Origin: Amycolatopsis bullii
GTDB taxonomy: Bacteria; Actinomycetota; Actinomycetes; Mycobacteriales; Pseudonocardiaceae
Length of the DNA: 64,000 bases
NCBI RefSeq assembly: GCF_014654205.1
Contig: NZ_BNAW01000014.1
Span: forward strand, 101,352 to 165,351
Direction: 5' to 3'
Part shown: in pieces, positions 1 through 8,829 of the stretch
How positions within the stretch are numbered: position 1 is the stretch's first letter
Layout of the letters: each line of letters begins with the position of its first letter
Program-made: the position numbers and the translations under genes
The notes under the pieces: generated by a model
Seen by the model: the letters and a program-made list of their open reading frames with translations, nothing else
Database searches by the model: none
Told to the model about the DNA's origin: nothing

Positions 1-2
1 AC

Positions 3-431
3 AATTTCTCCAGCCTGACCGGCCGCGCGAAGGTGTGGGACGCCCTGCTGGAGGCCCCGCGATCGACGGCGGAGTACATCTTCGGGGTCGGGCTGACGGA
101 CAAGTCCTACGACGGCCTCCCGATCGACAACAGCTGGCTCGCGATCTACCACGAGCAGGGTTTCGTCGGGATCGCGCTGGTGGCGGGATTCCTCCTCACG
201 TTGGTCGTGGTGGCCGTGCTGCGGCCACCGTCGCTGGCTCGCGCGTGCGCGATCTTCCTGATCACCTATTGCATTTCGGCCTCCTACACCGAAGCGGGGC
301 TCGGCGACGCGTCGCCGTACCTGCTCCACCTGGCGGTCGCCGCGTCGCTGCTGGTCCGCGGGGTGCCGCAGTCCGACGAACAGGCATTCATCCCGGCGAA
401 GGGGGCAGACGTGCGAGGTGCAGGCGCGTGA
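3..431 (+). CDS. O-antigen polymerase/ligase-like membrane protein (3' fragment)
   Basis: This is the C-terminal ~142 codons of a gene that begins before the window; the frame is open from base 3. The visible part has a DNSWL...Y.E.GF.G stretch followed by two hydrophobic segments. That is the usual C-terminal layout of Wzy/O-antigen-ligase proteins, which join lipid-linked glycan repeat units outside the membrane. The stop TGA overlaps the GTG start of the next glycosyltransferase by 4 bp, so the two are probably translationally coupled. Family assignment rests on the DNSWL motif, topology and context, because the rest of the protein is not visible. Confidence 0.7.
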   Translation, partial: NFSSLTGRAKVWDALLEAPRSTAEYIFGVGLTDKSYDGLPIDNSWLAIYHEQGFVGIALVAGFLLTLVVVAVLRPPSLARACAIFLITYCISASYTEAGLGDASPYLLHLAVAASLLVRGVPQSDEQAFIPAKGADVRGAGA

Positions 432-1597
432 AGGTGCTCGTGGTGCACAACCGCTACCGGTCCGAGCAGCCGAGCGGCGAGAACAACGTCGTCGACGCCG
501 AGGTGACCCTGCTCGCCGAGGGCGGCCACCAGGTGTCGTTGTTCGAACGCCGCAGCGACGACATCGCGGCGATGCCGCTGCCCCGCAAGGCCGCGGTGCC
601 GCTGATGGTGCCGTGGAACCCGGCGGTGCGGAAGGAGCTCGCCGCCCGGCTGCGAGCCTCGCGCCCGGACGTCGTGCACATCCACAACACGTTCCCGCTG
701 CTCTCGCCGTCGGTGGTCGCCGCGTGCGCGGACGCGGGGGTGCCCGCGGTCGCGACGCTGCACAACTACACGATGGTCTGCCCACCCGGCACGCTCCACC
801 GCGACGGCCGCATCTGCACCGAGTGCGTCGGCGGCTCACCGCTGCCGGCGGTGAAGCACGGCTGCTACCGCGGTTCGAGCGCGGCCACGCTCCCGATGGC
901 GGCGAGCATGGTCGCGAACCGGCGCCGGTGGTGGACGGGCGTGTCCCGGTTCTTCTGCATTTCGGCGGCCCAACGTGACCTCCTGGTGTCGGCCGGGATG
1001 CCCGGCGAGCGGATGGTGGTGAAGCACAATTTCGTCACCGACCCCGGCGTCCGCCGCACCGGCGCCGGCCGGCACGTGCTGTTCCTCGGCCGCGTCACCG
1101 AGGAAAAGGGCGTGGGCCTGCTGATGCGGGCCTGGGAGCGTCTCGACGGCGCCCTCGGGGTGCCGCTGGTCATCGCGGGCACCGGCCCGATGCAGGACGA
1201 GGTGGCGGCCTGGGCAGCCGACCGGCCCGACGTCTCGTACGTCGGCCTGCAGAACAAGGCGGAATGCCGCGCGCTGACCGCCGACGCGGTCGCGGTGGTC
1301 GCGCCGTCGACGTGGCTCGAGGCCTTCGGCCTGGTGGTGGTCGAGGCGATGGCCGCCGGTGTGCCGACGGTCGCGGCGGCGCACGGCGCGTTCCCCGAGC
1401 TGGTCGACGACGGTGTCACGGGTCTCCTGCACGCACCGAACGACGCAGCCTCGCTCGCCGATCGCCTGCGCGCGGTCATCGGCGACCGCAACGGCGACAT
1501 GGGCGACGCGGCCCGCGTCCGGTACGAGAAGGACTTCACCCCCGCGGTCGGCCTGGACCGCCTGATCGCCGGGTACGAGGCGGCGATCGAGGCGTGA
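428..1597 (+). CDS. GT4-family glycosyltransferase
   Basis: 389 aa with a GT-B fold. The N-terminal half starts MKVLVVHNRYR and contains a SGENNVV loop. The C-terminal half has the GT4 donor-binding E-x7-E motif, EAFGLVVVE, at residues 298-306. It should transfer a nucleotide-activated sugar to a lipid-linked acceptor at the cytoplasmic face of the membrane. The GTG at 428 is chosen because it overlaps the preceding stop (GTGA) and begins the conserved Rossmann strand; the upstream in-frame extension has no such character. The stop again overlaps the next start by 4 bp, giving a three-gene plus-strand unit with the polymerase and the PAP2 phosphatase. Acceptor and sugar cannot be read from sequence. 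Confidence 0.88.
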   Translation: MKVLVVHNRYRSEQPSGENNVVDAEVTLLAEGGHQVSLFERRSDDIAAMPLPRKAAVPLMVPWNPAVRKELAARLRASRPDVVHIHNTFPLLSPSVVAACADAGVPAVATLHNYTMVCPPGTLHRDGRICTECVGGSPLPAVKHGCYRGSSAATLPMAASMVANRRRWWTGVSRFFCISAAQRDLLVSAGMPGERMVVKHNFVTDPGVRRTGAGRHVLFLGRVTEEKGVGLLMRAWERLDGALGVPLVIAGTGPMQDEVAAWAADRPDVSYVGLQNKAECRALTADAVAVVAPSTWLEAFGLVVVEAMAAGVPTVAAAHGAFPELVDDGVTGLLHAPNDAASLADRLRAVIGDRNGDMGDAARVRYEKDFTPAVGLDRLIAGYEAAIEA

Positions 1598-2241
1598 GGC
1601 AGCTGGTCCGGACGGCGCCCGCGGCCCTGCCGGCCGTGCTGCGCGCCCCGCTGGCGATGTCCGCCGCCCTGGCGACGGCGGTGCTCGTCGCGCTGGGCAT
1701 CCTGCACTTCCGCGACTCGGGCCTGACCGGCATCGACGCGGCCCTCCTTCCTTCGATCGACGGGGTCCGGCCACCGTGGCGGCACGTCGCCCTGGTCTTC
1801 GACTTCGGTGGCGAGCCGGTGGGGTCGGTGATCCTGATCGCGCTCCTTTCGGGGGTGTGCTGGCTGCTCCGCCAGGTCCGGACGGCCGTGCTGACGGTGG
1901 CCGGTGTCGTGGTGACGGTGGCGGTGACGACCGTGCTGAAGCCGGTGGTCGGCCGCACCATCCACGGCGAGTTCCTGTCGTACCCGAGTGGGCACACGGC
2001 CATGGCGACGGCCCTCGCGCTGGTCATCGGGCTGTTGCTCACCGAGCGGATGGGGCTGGGGCGCGCGGCCGGGGTCGCGCTCTCGTTGGGGTTGGCGTTG
2101 GTGGCCGGGGTGGCGATGGGGTGGGCTGAGGTGGCGTTGGGGGCGCACTACCCGACGGACGCTCTCGGCGGGTTCTGCGCTGCGCTGGCCGCGGTTCCGG
2201 GGACTGCTTGGGTGCTGGATCGGGTGGCTGACCGGCTCTGA
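1594..2241 (+). CDS. PAP2-family membrane phosphatase
   Basis: 215 aa, about six hydrophobic segments. The phosphatase signature is present in three parts: K116 and R121 (KPVVGR), the YPSGHT block with S132-G133-H134, and H185...D189 in GAHYPTD. These proteins dephosphorylate lipid phosphates or undecaprenyl pyrophosphate outside the membrane. Next to a polymerase and a glycosyltransferase, recycling of the lipid carrier is the likely role. The GTG start overlaps the preceding stop (GTGA). The first motif lacks the usual final RP (R-T instead). The C-terminal region is markedly T- and G-rich at synonymous positions compared with its neighbours. Confidence 0.87.
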   Translation: MRQLVRTAPAALPAVLRAPLAMSAALATAVLVALGILHFRDSGLTGIDAALLPSIDGVRPPWRHVALVFDFGGEPVGSVILIALLSGVCWLLRQVRTAVLTVAGVVVTVAVTTVLKPVVGRTIHGEFLSYPSGHTAMATALALVIGLLLTERMGLGRAAGVALSLGLALVAGVAMGWAEVALGAHYPTDALGGFCAALAAVPGTAWVLDRVADRL

Positions 2242-2428
2242 GGACGCTCGCTGGGGGATGTCCTGAGTGGGTGACCGGACCGGGTGGAGGCTGCTCGCCG
2301 GGGCGGCCGGTCGGCCTGGGGAGTGATCGCTCGCTGCCGGACTTGGCCGGGGATCAGTTCCCGGGTGGTGTGTCGGTTTCGGCGGGGCCCGTTCGTCGGT
2401 GGGGGACCTACCTGTGAAGGAGATCCCC

Positions 2429-3043
2429 GTGATCCAAGATCTGATCGCCGCCGAGCGGCGGGAACTGGCCGCGCTGCTCGGCGAACTGCCGTCGGCCGCG
2501 TGGGGCGCGCCCACCCTGTGCGCCGGCTGGGGCGTGGCCGAGGTCGTGGCCCACATGACCATGCCCTTCCGGCTCTCCACCGGGCGGTTCGTGTGGGAAC
2601 TCGCCAAGTCCGGCGGGCGCTTCAACGCCATGGCCGACCGCGTCGCCCGCCGCGAGGCCGCCGAGCTCTCCCGCGAAGCGCTGATCGCCTCGCTGCGGGA
2701 CAACGCCGACCACCAGTGGCGGCCGCCGGGCGGGGGCGCCGAGGGCGCTCTGAGCCACGATGTCATCCACGGCCTGGACATCACGACGGCCCTCCAGCTG
2801 GACCGCCGGGTGCCGCTCGAACGCCTGGAAGCCATCTTCGCCGCGATGAAACCGAAGCAGGTCAAGTACTTCGGCACCGATCTCGCCGGTGTTGCCCTGC
2901 AGGCCGATGATCTCGACTGGTCGTACGGGACCGGTACGCCGCTCATCGGGGCGGCCCAGGATCTTCTCCTTGTCCTCTGCAATCGGCGGTTGCCCGCCGG
3001 GCGTCTTCGGGGTGAGCCGAGCACACGGTTCACCATGGTCTGA
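2429..3043 (+). CDS. Maleylpyruvate isomerase-family (MDMPI/DinB-like) protein
   Basis: 204 aa. The N-terminal MDMPI helical-bundle domain has TLCAGWGVAEVVAHM (metal-type H42) and there is a second HGLDIT site (H114). These are the two hallmarks of actinobacterial mycothiol-dependent isomerase-like proteins. The Glu four residues before the second metal His of the characterised enzyme is a His here (H110), so maleylpyruvate isomerase activity should not be assumed. The GTG at 2429 is preferred because GAAGGAG lies 6 bases upstream; the longer frame from 2399 has no ribosome site. It is a stand-alone gene convergent with the beta-helix gene. Confidence 0.75.
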   Translation: MIQDLIAAERRELAALLGELPSAAWGAPTLCAGWGVAEVVAHMTMPFRLSTGRFVWELAKSGGRFNAMADRVARREAAELSREALIASLRDNADHQWRPPGGGAEGALSHDVIHGLDITTALQLDRRVPLERLEAIFAAMKPKQVKYFGTDLAGVALQADDLDWSYGTGTPLIGAAQDLLLVLCNRRLPAGRLRGEPSTRFTMV

Positions 3044-3170
3044 GCAATGCGTCCACAGTGGAGGGACGAGGTCGTCGGAGCGGTCATGTCTTCGACGGTA
3101 CCGAACACCCGTGCGAACGACAGTCGCTGAACCGGGTGAACGGACTGCCGAAATTCTCCGTTCGCGACTT

Positions 3171-3192
3171 TTTCCTTGTGGTGCAAAGGAAA
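3171..3192. terminator. Candidate bidirectional terminator hairpin
   Basis: A 7-bp stem (TTTCCTT / AAGGAAA) with an 8-nt loop lies in the ~200-bp gap between two convergent genes. It is A/T-rich, unusual in this genome. A T-run precedes it on the plus strand (an A-run follows it on the minus strand). The stem is modest, so this is tentative. Confidence 0.35.
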
Positions 3193-3251
3193 TCGGCGCA
3201 GCCGGCGGAAACGGCGGTGGAAATTGTCGGAGGCCGTCGGCAAGCTCGTGA

Positions 3252-4733
3252 TCAGCAGCCGGCGGGTCCGCCGGTGAACGAAGAGCACTGATCCTGCGAG
3301 TAGGGCTTTGCCTGCCAGCCCGCAGCGTCGACCGTCTTGGAGGTGTCATGCGCCACGAAAGTCCACGGCCCGGAGTACGAGTTGTCGTGCCACCGGTTGG
3401 CCTGGCGGAAGGTGATGGCCTCTTCGATCACCGTTCCCTTGTAGGGCGACCAGTCCGGGAACGTCCCGAAGTTCGACAGCACGGCCATCCGCCCGCACAG
3501 GCTCGTGCAGCCGACGCGGCCCGCGTCGAAGCGGAAGGTGTTCCCGTGGATCTCCACCCGCTGCGTCTTCCAGCGGCAGTCGTCGTAGGCCGGGGCCTTC
3601 TCGATCGTGCCCGTCGTGCACGAAGACTTTGCCGCCACTTTGGTGCAATAGCCCGTCGAGGTGTTCGCCGGGCTGTTGCAGAAGCGGTCGGCGTTCTCCC
3701 ACAGCGTGATCCCGGCCCAGTTGTCCTCGAACGTGTTGCCGCTGATGTCGACGGCCGACGTCCGGGCCCGCACGCGCGGATCGCCGCCCGACTCCGACAG
3801 GTACACCGTCGCCGCCGGGAAGTTGTCCCCGCGCGCCGCGAACACCCGGCCCTGGACCAGGGTGTTGCGGCGGAACGTGTTGCCGCGCAGCACCAGGTTG
3901 TAGCTGGTCTCGTAGAACAGCGCCTCGGCGTCGTTGGCCTCGAACAGGTTGTCCTCGACCAGGAAGTCGTTGTTGTTCGTGTCGGCCCAGAGCCCGGCGC
4001 CGTGGTTGCCGTGGACCCAGTTGCCGCGGATGTCGGCCCCGTTCACCGCCCAGAACTTGGCGCCGCCGCTGCACCCGCAGCCCGGCACCTTGGCCTCCCA
4101 GTCGCCGGTGTTGTTGCCGGTGATCTCGTTCCCCTCCAGCACGAGCCCGGTGATGCCGTCGCCCGCCTGGTAGGCGTTGAGCCCGTACTGGCCGTTGTCG
4201 CGCAGGCAGCTGTGCCGCACGACCTGGCCGGCGCCGGCCATCAGCCCGGCGCCCGCGTTGTCCTCGATGGTGGTGTTCTCGATGAGCCAGCCGTCGCCGG
4301 AGTCGTGGTTGACCACGCCCTGGTCCTGCAGCGCGGCGAACCCGCGGACGGTGAGGCCGCGGATCTCGACGTTGCGGGCCCGCTGGGTGAAGGCCGCGCG
4401 GTTGATCCCGCGGCCGTCGACGACCGCGCCCGGCGCGCCGAGGTACACGTCGCCGTCCTTGGGGACGACCTGGCCGAACTCGTCCTTGCCGAGCGTGTGG
4501 GTGCCGGGCCGGAGCCAGAACGTCGTGCCGGGCGGGTGCGCCGCCGTCTTGGCCGCCAGGTCACCGTCGACGGCCGGGTCGACGGTGACGGCTCCGGACG
4601 GTGGTTGCTCGTACGCGGCCGGTTGGTGGCCGCACACCGGTCCGGGCCCGTCGGCGGCGCCCGCGACAGCCGGGCACGCCACGGCGATCAGGAGCGAGCA
4701 AGCAGCGACGAGTACCGCACGAGATCTGCCCAT
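3252..4733 (-). CDS. Secreted right-handed parallel beta-helix protein
   Basis: 493 aa with a Sec signal peptide (basic start, hydrophobic core ending AVAGAA, cleavage near residue 26). The mature part is rich in repeated N-x-G/I-x-G-N turns (for example NTFRRNT, GNTFEDN, GNTFRFD), typical of right-handed parallel beta-helix carbohydrate-active proteins and the NosD/pectate-lyase-like superfamily. Several Cys pairs suggest disulfides after export. It is 93 bp downstream of the glycan operon on the same strand, so it could modify or bind the glycan outside the cell. No catalytic triad can be assigned; lyase, epimerase or a purely structural role all remain possible. Confidence 0.75.
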   Translation of the reverse strand: MGRSRAVLVAACSLLIAVACPAVAGAADGPGPVCGHQPAAYEQPPSGAVTVDPAVDGDLAAKTAAHPPGTTFWLRPGTHTLGKDEFGQVVPKDGDVYLGAPGAVVDGRGINRAAFTQRARNVEIRGLTVRGFAALQDQGVVNHDSGDGWLIENTTIEDNAGAGLMAGAGQVVRHSCLRDNGQYGLNAYQAGDGITGLVLEGNEITGNNTGDWEAKVPGCGCSGGAKFWAVNGADIRGNWVHGNHGAGLWADTNNNDFLVEDNLFEANDAEALFYETSYNLVLRGNTFRRNTLVQGRVFAARGDNFPAATVYLSESGGDPRVRARTSAVDISGNTFEDNWAGITLWENADRFCNSPANTSTGYCTKVAAKSSCTTGTIEKAPAYDDCRWKTQRVEIHGNTFRFDAGRVGCTSLCGRMAVLSNFGTFPDWSPYKGTVIEEAITFRQANRWHDNSYSGPWTFVAHDTSKTVDAAGWQAKPYSQDQCSSFTGGPAGC

Positions 4734-4750
4734 GGCAGGAAGTTACGCAC

Positions 4751-4817
4751 GATCGGGCCGGAAAACAGTCACCCTCAAGTGTCCTCATCGGACCCAACGG
4801 GTGAATCCGGCCCGATC
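4751..4817. repeat. Perfect 12-bp inverted repeat, arms 43 nt apart
   Basis: GATCGGGCCGGA at 4751-4762 matches TCCGGCCCGATC at 4806-4817. It fills most of the gap between the aminotransferase stop and the beta-helix start. It could form a long-range hairpin that terminates the glycan operon or be an operator for the secreted gene. There is no T-tract. Confidence 0.55.
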
Positions 4818-4826
4818 GCGGAGGGA

Positions 4827-6155
4827 TCAGGCGTATTTGCGGAACACGGGCTGCACCGGGCGCCCGCCCATCCACGGCGCCGGGTCGTTCGCGTCGAGGG
4901 CCTTCCGGTAGACCGTGCAGGCCTGAGCGACGACGTCGATGGTCTTGTCGATGTCCGCTTCGGTGAGCGCGGCACTGACCACGAAGGACGGTCCGAGCAC
5001 CCCGCCGCCGATCAGCTCGCGCAGGAACAGCGTCCGGTACGGCTGGGACGGCCTGCCCTGCTCGTCGAGCGTGCCGAAGACCAGGTTGCTGGCCCGGCCG
5101 CGGACGACCACGTGGTCCTCGACGCCGATCCCGGCCGCCACCTCGCGGACGCCGGCGGCGAGCCGGTCGCCGAGGGCGTGCAGGCGGCCGATGACGTCTT
5201 CGTCGCGGTAGACGTCCATGACCGCCATCGCGGCGGCCAGCGAGTGGGTCTCCGCGCCGTGCGTGGTCGAGAGCAGGAACACCCGCTCGCGATCGGTGCG
5301 CAGGCCACCGATCTCCATCAGCTCACGCTTGCCCGCCAGCGCCGACACCGCGAAGCCGTTGCCGAGGGCCTTGCCGAACGTCGAGAGGTCGGGCGTGACG
5401 CCGTAGAGGCCCTGCGCGCCGTGGGCCGACCACCGGAAGCCGGTGATCATCTCGTCGAAGATCAGGACGACGCCGTGCCGGGTGGTGAGCTCGCGCAGGC
5501 CCTGCAGGTACCCCGGCGGTGGTTCCACCGCCGCGGCCGCCTCCAGGATCATGCACGCGATCTCGCCCTCGTGGCGCTGCAGCAGCTCCTCCGCGGCCTG
5601 CAGGTCGCCGTACGGGAAGGACACCGTCGCTTCCGTTGTCTCGTCCGGGATGCCGGCGTTCATCGGCGTGGTGCCGATGAACCAGTCGTCGGTGGAGAAG
5701 AAGGCGTGGTCGGCGCACTTGGCGACGAGCTTGCGGCCGGTGGCGGCCCTGGCCAGCCGGACGGCGGCGGTCGTCGCGTCCGAGCCGTTCTTGGTGAACT
5801 TCACCATCTCGGCCGTCGGGACGTTCTCGAGGAACCGCTCGGCGGCCTCGGCCTCGATGATCGACGGCCGGATGAAGTTGCTGCCCTTGTCGAGCTCGCC
5901 GCGCACCGCTTCGAGGACTCGCGGGTGGGCGTGGCCGAGGCTGACCGCTCTCAGCCCGGCGCCGTACTCGATGTACTCGTTGCCGTCGACGTCCCAGACG
6001 TGGCCGCCGCGGCCGTGCGAGATGACCGGGGCCATCCCCGCGGGATACTGGTCCGAGCCCTTGGCGTAGGTGTGCGCACCGCCGGGGATGACCCGGTGCA
6101 GCCGCTCGTCCGCCTTCGTGGAGCGGGGCAGGTTCGTTCCCATGTCGTGGCTCAC
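4827..6155 (-). CDS. Class III aminotransferase, glutamate-1-semialdehyde aminomutase-like
   Basis: 442 aa, PLP fold type I. The PLP-binding Lys is K262 in STFGKALGNGF and the pyridine-N Asp is D234 in IFDEMITG. N-terminal VIPGGAHTY and YIEYGAGLR resemble HemL-like proteins, but this copy sits last in a surface-glycan operon rather than with haem genes. It more likely aminates a sugar or small-molecule aldehyde/ketone for the glycan. GTG at 6155 overlaps the RmlC-like stop (GTGA), which decides the start; an internal ATG at 6143 is the alternative. Substrate is unknown. Confidence 0.82.
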   Translation of the reverse strand: MSHDMGTNLPRSTKADERLHRVIPGGAHTYAKGSDQYPAGMAPVISHGRGGHVWDVDGNEYIEYGAGLRAVSLGHAHPRVLEAVRGELDKGSNFIRPSIIEAEAAERFLENVPTAEMVKFTKNGSDATTAAVRLARAATGRKLVAKCADHAFFSTDDWFIGTTPMNAGIPDETTEATVSFPYGDLQAAEELLQRHEGEIACMILEAAAAVEPPPGYLQGLRELTTRHGVVLIFDEMITGFRWSAHGAQGLYGVTPDLSTFGKALGNGFAVSALAGKRELMEIGGLRTDRERVFLLSTTHGAETHSLAAAMAVMDVYRDEDVIGRLHALGDRLAAGVREVAAGIGVEDHVVVRGRASNLVFGTLDEQGRPSQPYRTLFLRELIGGGVLGPSFVVSAALTEADIDKTIDVVAQACTVYRKALDANDPAPWMGGRPVQPVFRKYA

Positions 6156-6700
6156 CTCGTTGGTTTCAACGCCTCTCCGAGAGAGGGCGCCCGTTCGTCC
6201 CGGTCACTGACCATTGTGACCGACAGTGGCCACGAAATGTCCAATTCAGGGTCTTTGTACGAAATCGTAATGTCCTCTTCAGGATCGTGTGCCCGATCGA
6301 TACGGTACGAAACGTCAGAGGGATCGGTGAGTGACTGGAATCCGTGCGCGCACCCCGCCGGGATGTACAGCGAAACCTGGGTATCGCCGGAAAGTTCGAA
6401 GGTTTTCACATTCCGGTATGTCGGCGAATCCGGTCGGAGATCCACCACGACGTCGAAGATGGCGCCGTGCGAACACCGCACCAGCTTCGCCTCGCCGGCC
6501 CCGCCGCGCAGGTGCATCCCGCGGATGACCCCCTTGCGGGACCGGGAAAGACTGTCCTGGACGAAGCCGTCCGGGTCGATGCCGACCGACGCGACGACGT
6601 CGCGGTCGAATGTCCGGCTGAAGAACCCCCGCCGGTCCGCGTGCGGGGTGGGTTCGAACAGATACGCACCGTCGATCTCGGGCACCGGAACGGCCTTCAT
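6152..6700 (-). CDS. RmlC-like dTDP-4-keto-sugar 3,5-epimerase
   Basis: 182 aa, single-domain cupin of the RmlC family. Recognisable blocks are GVIRGMHLRG (catalytic-type His), DVVVDLRPDSPTY, YIPAGCAHGF and the SYKDPEL end block with its Asp. Classical RmlC epimerises dTDP-4-keto-6-deoxyglucose at C3 and C5. Here the usual aromatic DYYxP block is replaced by RAHDP, and no rmlB or rmlD is in the window, so it may be a mono-epimerase or act on another nucleotide keto-sugar. ATGA overlap with the pyruvyltransferase upstream; GTGA overlap with the aminotransferase downstream. Confidence 0.82.
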   Translation of the reverse strand: MKAVPVPEIDGAYLFEPTPHADRRGFFSRTFDRDVVASVGIDPDGFVQDSLSRSRKGVIRGMHLRGGAGEAKLVRCSHGAIFDVVVDLRPDSPTYRNVKTFELSGDTQVSLYIPAGCAHGFQSLTDPSDVSYRIDRAHDPEEDITISYKDPELDISWPLSVTMVSDRDERAPSLGEALKPTR

Positions 6701-7881
6701 CGCCCACCCCCGAAGAGGGCCGCCGAAAGGGCAGCGAACTGGTCCTTGAGCCGTTGCGCGTTCATCTCGTTCCGTTCCAGGAGCGTCTGGCGAAGTTCCG
6801 CCGAACGGTTCTCCAGTTCGGTGAATTGTTCGACGAGCCGGTCGAACCCGACGGTCTTCGCCCGCTGGGTGAAGCCCTCGAGGCCCATCTCCGCCATGAG
6901 GACGTCGTTCTTCGGTGCGTAGCCGATCGCCACGGTCGGTTTCGCGACCTTCAGGGCGCAGAGCACGTTGTGGTAGCGCGTGGCCACCACGCTGTCCACC
7001 GCGGCCATCTCGTGCATCAGCTCGTCCAGGGTCTCCGCCGGAGCCGCCGTCACCAGCGGGGAAGCGGTCTTCTCGATGATCTCGTCGACGACCTGCCGGT
7101 CGATCCGGTCGCCGATGAACAGCCGGACGGGTCTGTCCTGAGCAACGAGCCAGGCGACGAAACGGTTCATCGTGTCCACGTAGTGGCGGTAGATGCGGTC
7201 GGCGTCGGCACGGTCGTCGTTGCCGCCGTAGTAGGCCATCACACCGACGCCGACCGTGCCGGGCTTGCCGCCGGCGGCCGGAGTGGGGAGGGAGAACGCG
7301 AGGTCGGGGTAGACCTGGTCCGCACTCGTGTCGACGCCCATGGCACGCATGGCGTCACGCGAGATGTCGTCCCGGTAGGAGCGGTACGCGGCGAGCCGGC
7401 CGGACCAGCGGACCAGCGTCCGCGTCGCCCGGGCGCTGATCTCGTTGGCGCCGACGCAGACGAGCGCCACCTTGGTGCCGAAGAGGCGCCCGGTGGCGGA
7501 AAGGAGGAAGAGCGAATACGGGAAACCCCAGGGACGCAGCGGCAGCGTCGCTTCGAGGACACCCATGCCGGGCACGATGACGACGTCCTGCTTGCGGACC
7601 CAGGCGGCCGTGCGGCCGATGTCGACCAGCTTGCCGAGTCCCTTGAGGACGATCGACCGGAGGCCGGACGCTGTCTCGTACTCGGACTGGTTCCAGTGCA
7701 GCGGCGTCGTGTCGAGGCCGTACCGCTCGCGGACGATCTCCGGGCCGCCGACCAGGGCGCTCAGCTTCGCGTCCGGGTACTCGGCCCGCAGGTAGCCGAG
7801 CACGGCTTCGAGGGAACCGTCGTTGCCGAGGTTCCCCGAGCCGAGCAGGCCGAAGACGCCGACGCGCGGGGCACGCTTCAC
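6697..7881 (-). CDS. Polysaccharide pyruvyl transferase-family protein
   Basis: 394 aa. N-terminal RVGVFGLLGSGNLGNDGSL and C-terminal VVATRYHNVLCALKVAKPTVAIGY match the pyruvyl-transferase (CsaB/WcaK-like) family, which adds pyruvate ketals from phosphoenolpyruvate to glycans. It would put an acidic group on the repeat unit. GTG at 7881 is selected because it overlaps the GT2 stop by 4 bp and starts the conserved strand. The frame is open for a further 89 codons upstream, but that stretch is antisense-like to GT2 and not part of this protein. Confidence 0.85.
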   Translation of the reverse strand: MKRAPRVGVFGLLGSGNLGNDGSLEAVLGYLRAEYPDAKLSALVGGPEIVRERYGLDTTPLHWNQSEYETASGLRSIVLKGLGKLVDIGRTAAWVRKQDVVIVPGMGVLEATLPLRPWGFPYSLFLLSATGRLFGTKVALVCVGANEISARATRTLVRWSGRLAAYRSYRDDISRDAMRAMGVDTSADQVYPDLAFSLPTPAAGGKPGTVGVGVMAYYGGNDDRADADRIYRHYVDTMNRFVAWLVAQDRPVRLFIGDRIDRQVVDEIIEKTASPLVTAAPAETLDELMHEMAAVDSVVATRYHNVLCALKVAKPTVAIGYAPKNDVLMAEMGLEGFTQRAKTVGFDRLVEQFTELENRSAELRQTLLERNEMNAQRLKDQFAALSAALFGGGR

Positions 7882-8822
7882 GCGAGCCTGCCTTCCCGGC
7901 CGGCCACGATTTCGTTGACCGTGGCGACGTCCGAGGCGGTGGGCGCGCGGTCCTCGACGCGCTCGCCGTGGCCGGAGCGGACCCGGCTGGTCAGCCAGGC
8001 GCCGAGGTGGCCGAAGCACTCCCGCTTGTCGGCGGCCGAGATCGGCGCGCGGCGGATCAGGTCGGCGAACCCGTACACGTACTCGCCGAGCAGGCGGACG
8101 GTGGGATTCCGGAGCCGGTTCGCGCGCCGCGGGTCCAGATTCGCGCACCGGCTCCGGATGGTCGGGTTGGCCCGCTCCGCGCGGCCGGGGTGGTCGCGGC
8201 GGAAGTAGAGCAGCTCGGGCACCTGGTGGAACGGGCCGTGCAGGGCCATCTCGGCCGAGTACGTCCGGTCGGCGTGGTGGTAGCTGTCGAGCGGCTTGAC
8301 GCGGCGGAGGACGTCGGCGCGGATGACGCCGTAGAAGTCGTCGCCGCCCGGTTCAAACAGGATGCTGCGGAAGCGGTCGGGCGCGTGCGGGGACGCCGTG
8401 TTCAGCGTGTACTCCAGCCGCTGGACGATGCGGCCGTCGCCGTCGATGATCGCCTGGTCGCAGTGGGCCAGGATGATGTCCGGGCGCTCGTCGAGGGCCT
8501 CGACGCACCGCTTGAGCAGGTCGCGGGCGTAGAGGTCGTCGTGGGACACCCACTTGAACAGCTCGGTGCGCGAGACGTCGAACACGAAGTTGTGGTTCGG
8601 GGTCGCGCCGATGTTCTTCGGCTGGCGGACGTACCGGATCCGCGAGTCCTTCTCGGCGTAGCGGCGGCAGATCTCGTCCGTGCCGTCGGTGGAGGCGTTG
8701 TCCGAGATGATCAGCTCGAAGTCTTCGTAGGTCTGGCCGAGCAGGGCTTCCAGCGACTCGGCGAGGTACTCCTCGCCGTTGTACACCGGGAGGCCGAGGC
8801 TCAGCCGCGGGACGGTGGTCAT
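7878..8822 (-). CDS. GT2-family glycosyltransferase
   Basis: 314 aa, GT-A fold. GLPVYNGEEYL at the start, nucleotide-binding SDNAS with D41, and a DxD-like SHDD (D95-D96) for metal/nucleotide sugar are all visible. It should add a sugar to the lipid-linked repeat unit in the cytoplasm. ATG at 8822 begins the conserved strand, 7 bases after the flippase stop. Donor and acceptor are not predictable from sequence. Confidence 0.88.
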   Translation of the reverse strand: MTTVPRLSLGLPVYNGEEYLAESLEALLGQTYEDFELIISDNASTDGTDEICRRYAEKDSRIRYVRQPKNIGATPNHNFVFDVSRTELFKWVSHDDLYARDLLKRCVEALDERPDIILAHCDQAIIDGDGRIVQRLEYTLNTASPHAPDRFRSILFEPGGDDFYGVIRADVLRRVKPLDSYHHADRTYSAEMALHGPFHQVPELLYFRRDHPGRAERANPTIRSRCANLDPRRANRLRNPTVRLLGEYVYGFADLIRRAPISAADKRECFGHLGAWLTSRVRSGHGERVEDRAPTASDVATVNEIVAGREGRLA

Positions 8823-8829
8823 GGAGTCC

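Noticed and set aside
3058..3291. Small plus-strand ORF (77 codons) between convergent genes
   Set aside because: No ribosome site, overlaps the beta-helix 3' end, composition unlike protein.
3348..6749. 1133-codon plus-strand ORF across three minus-strand genes
   Set aside because: Runs antisense through beta-helix, aminotransferase and epimerase genes, each with clear motifs.
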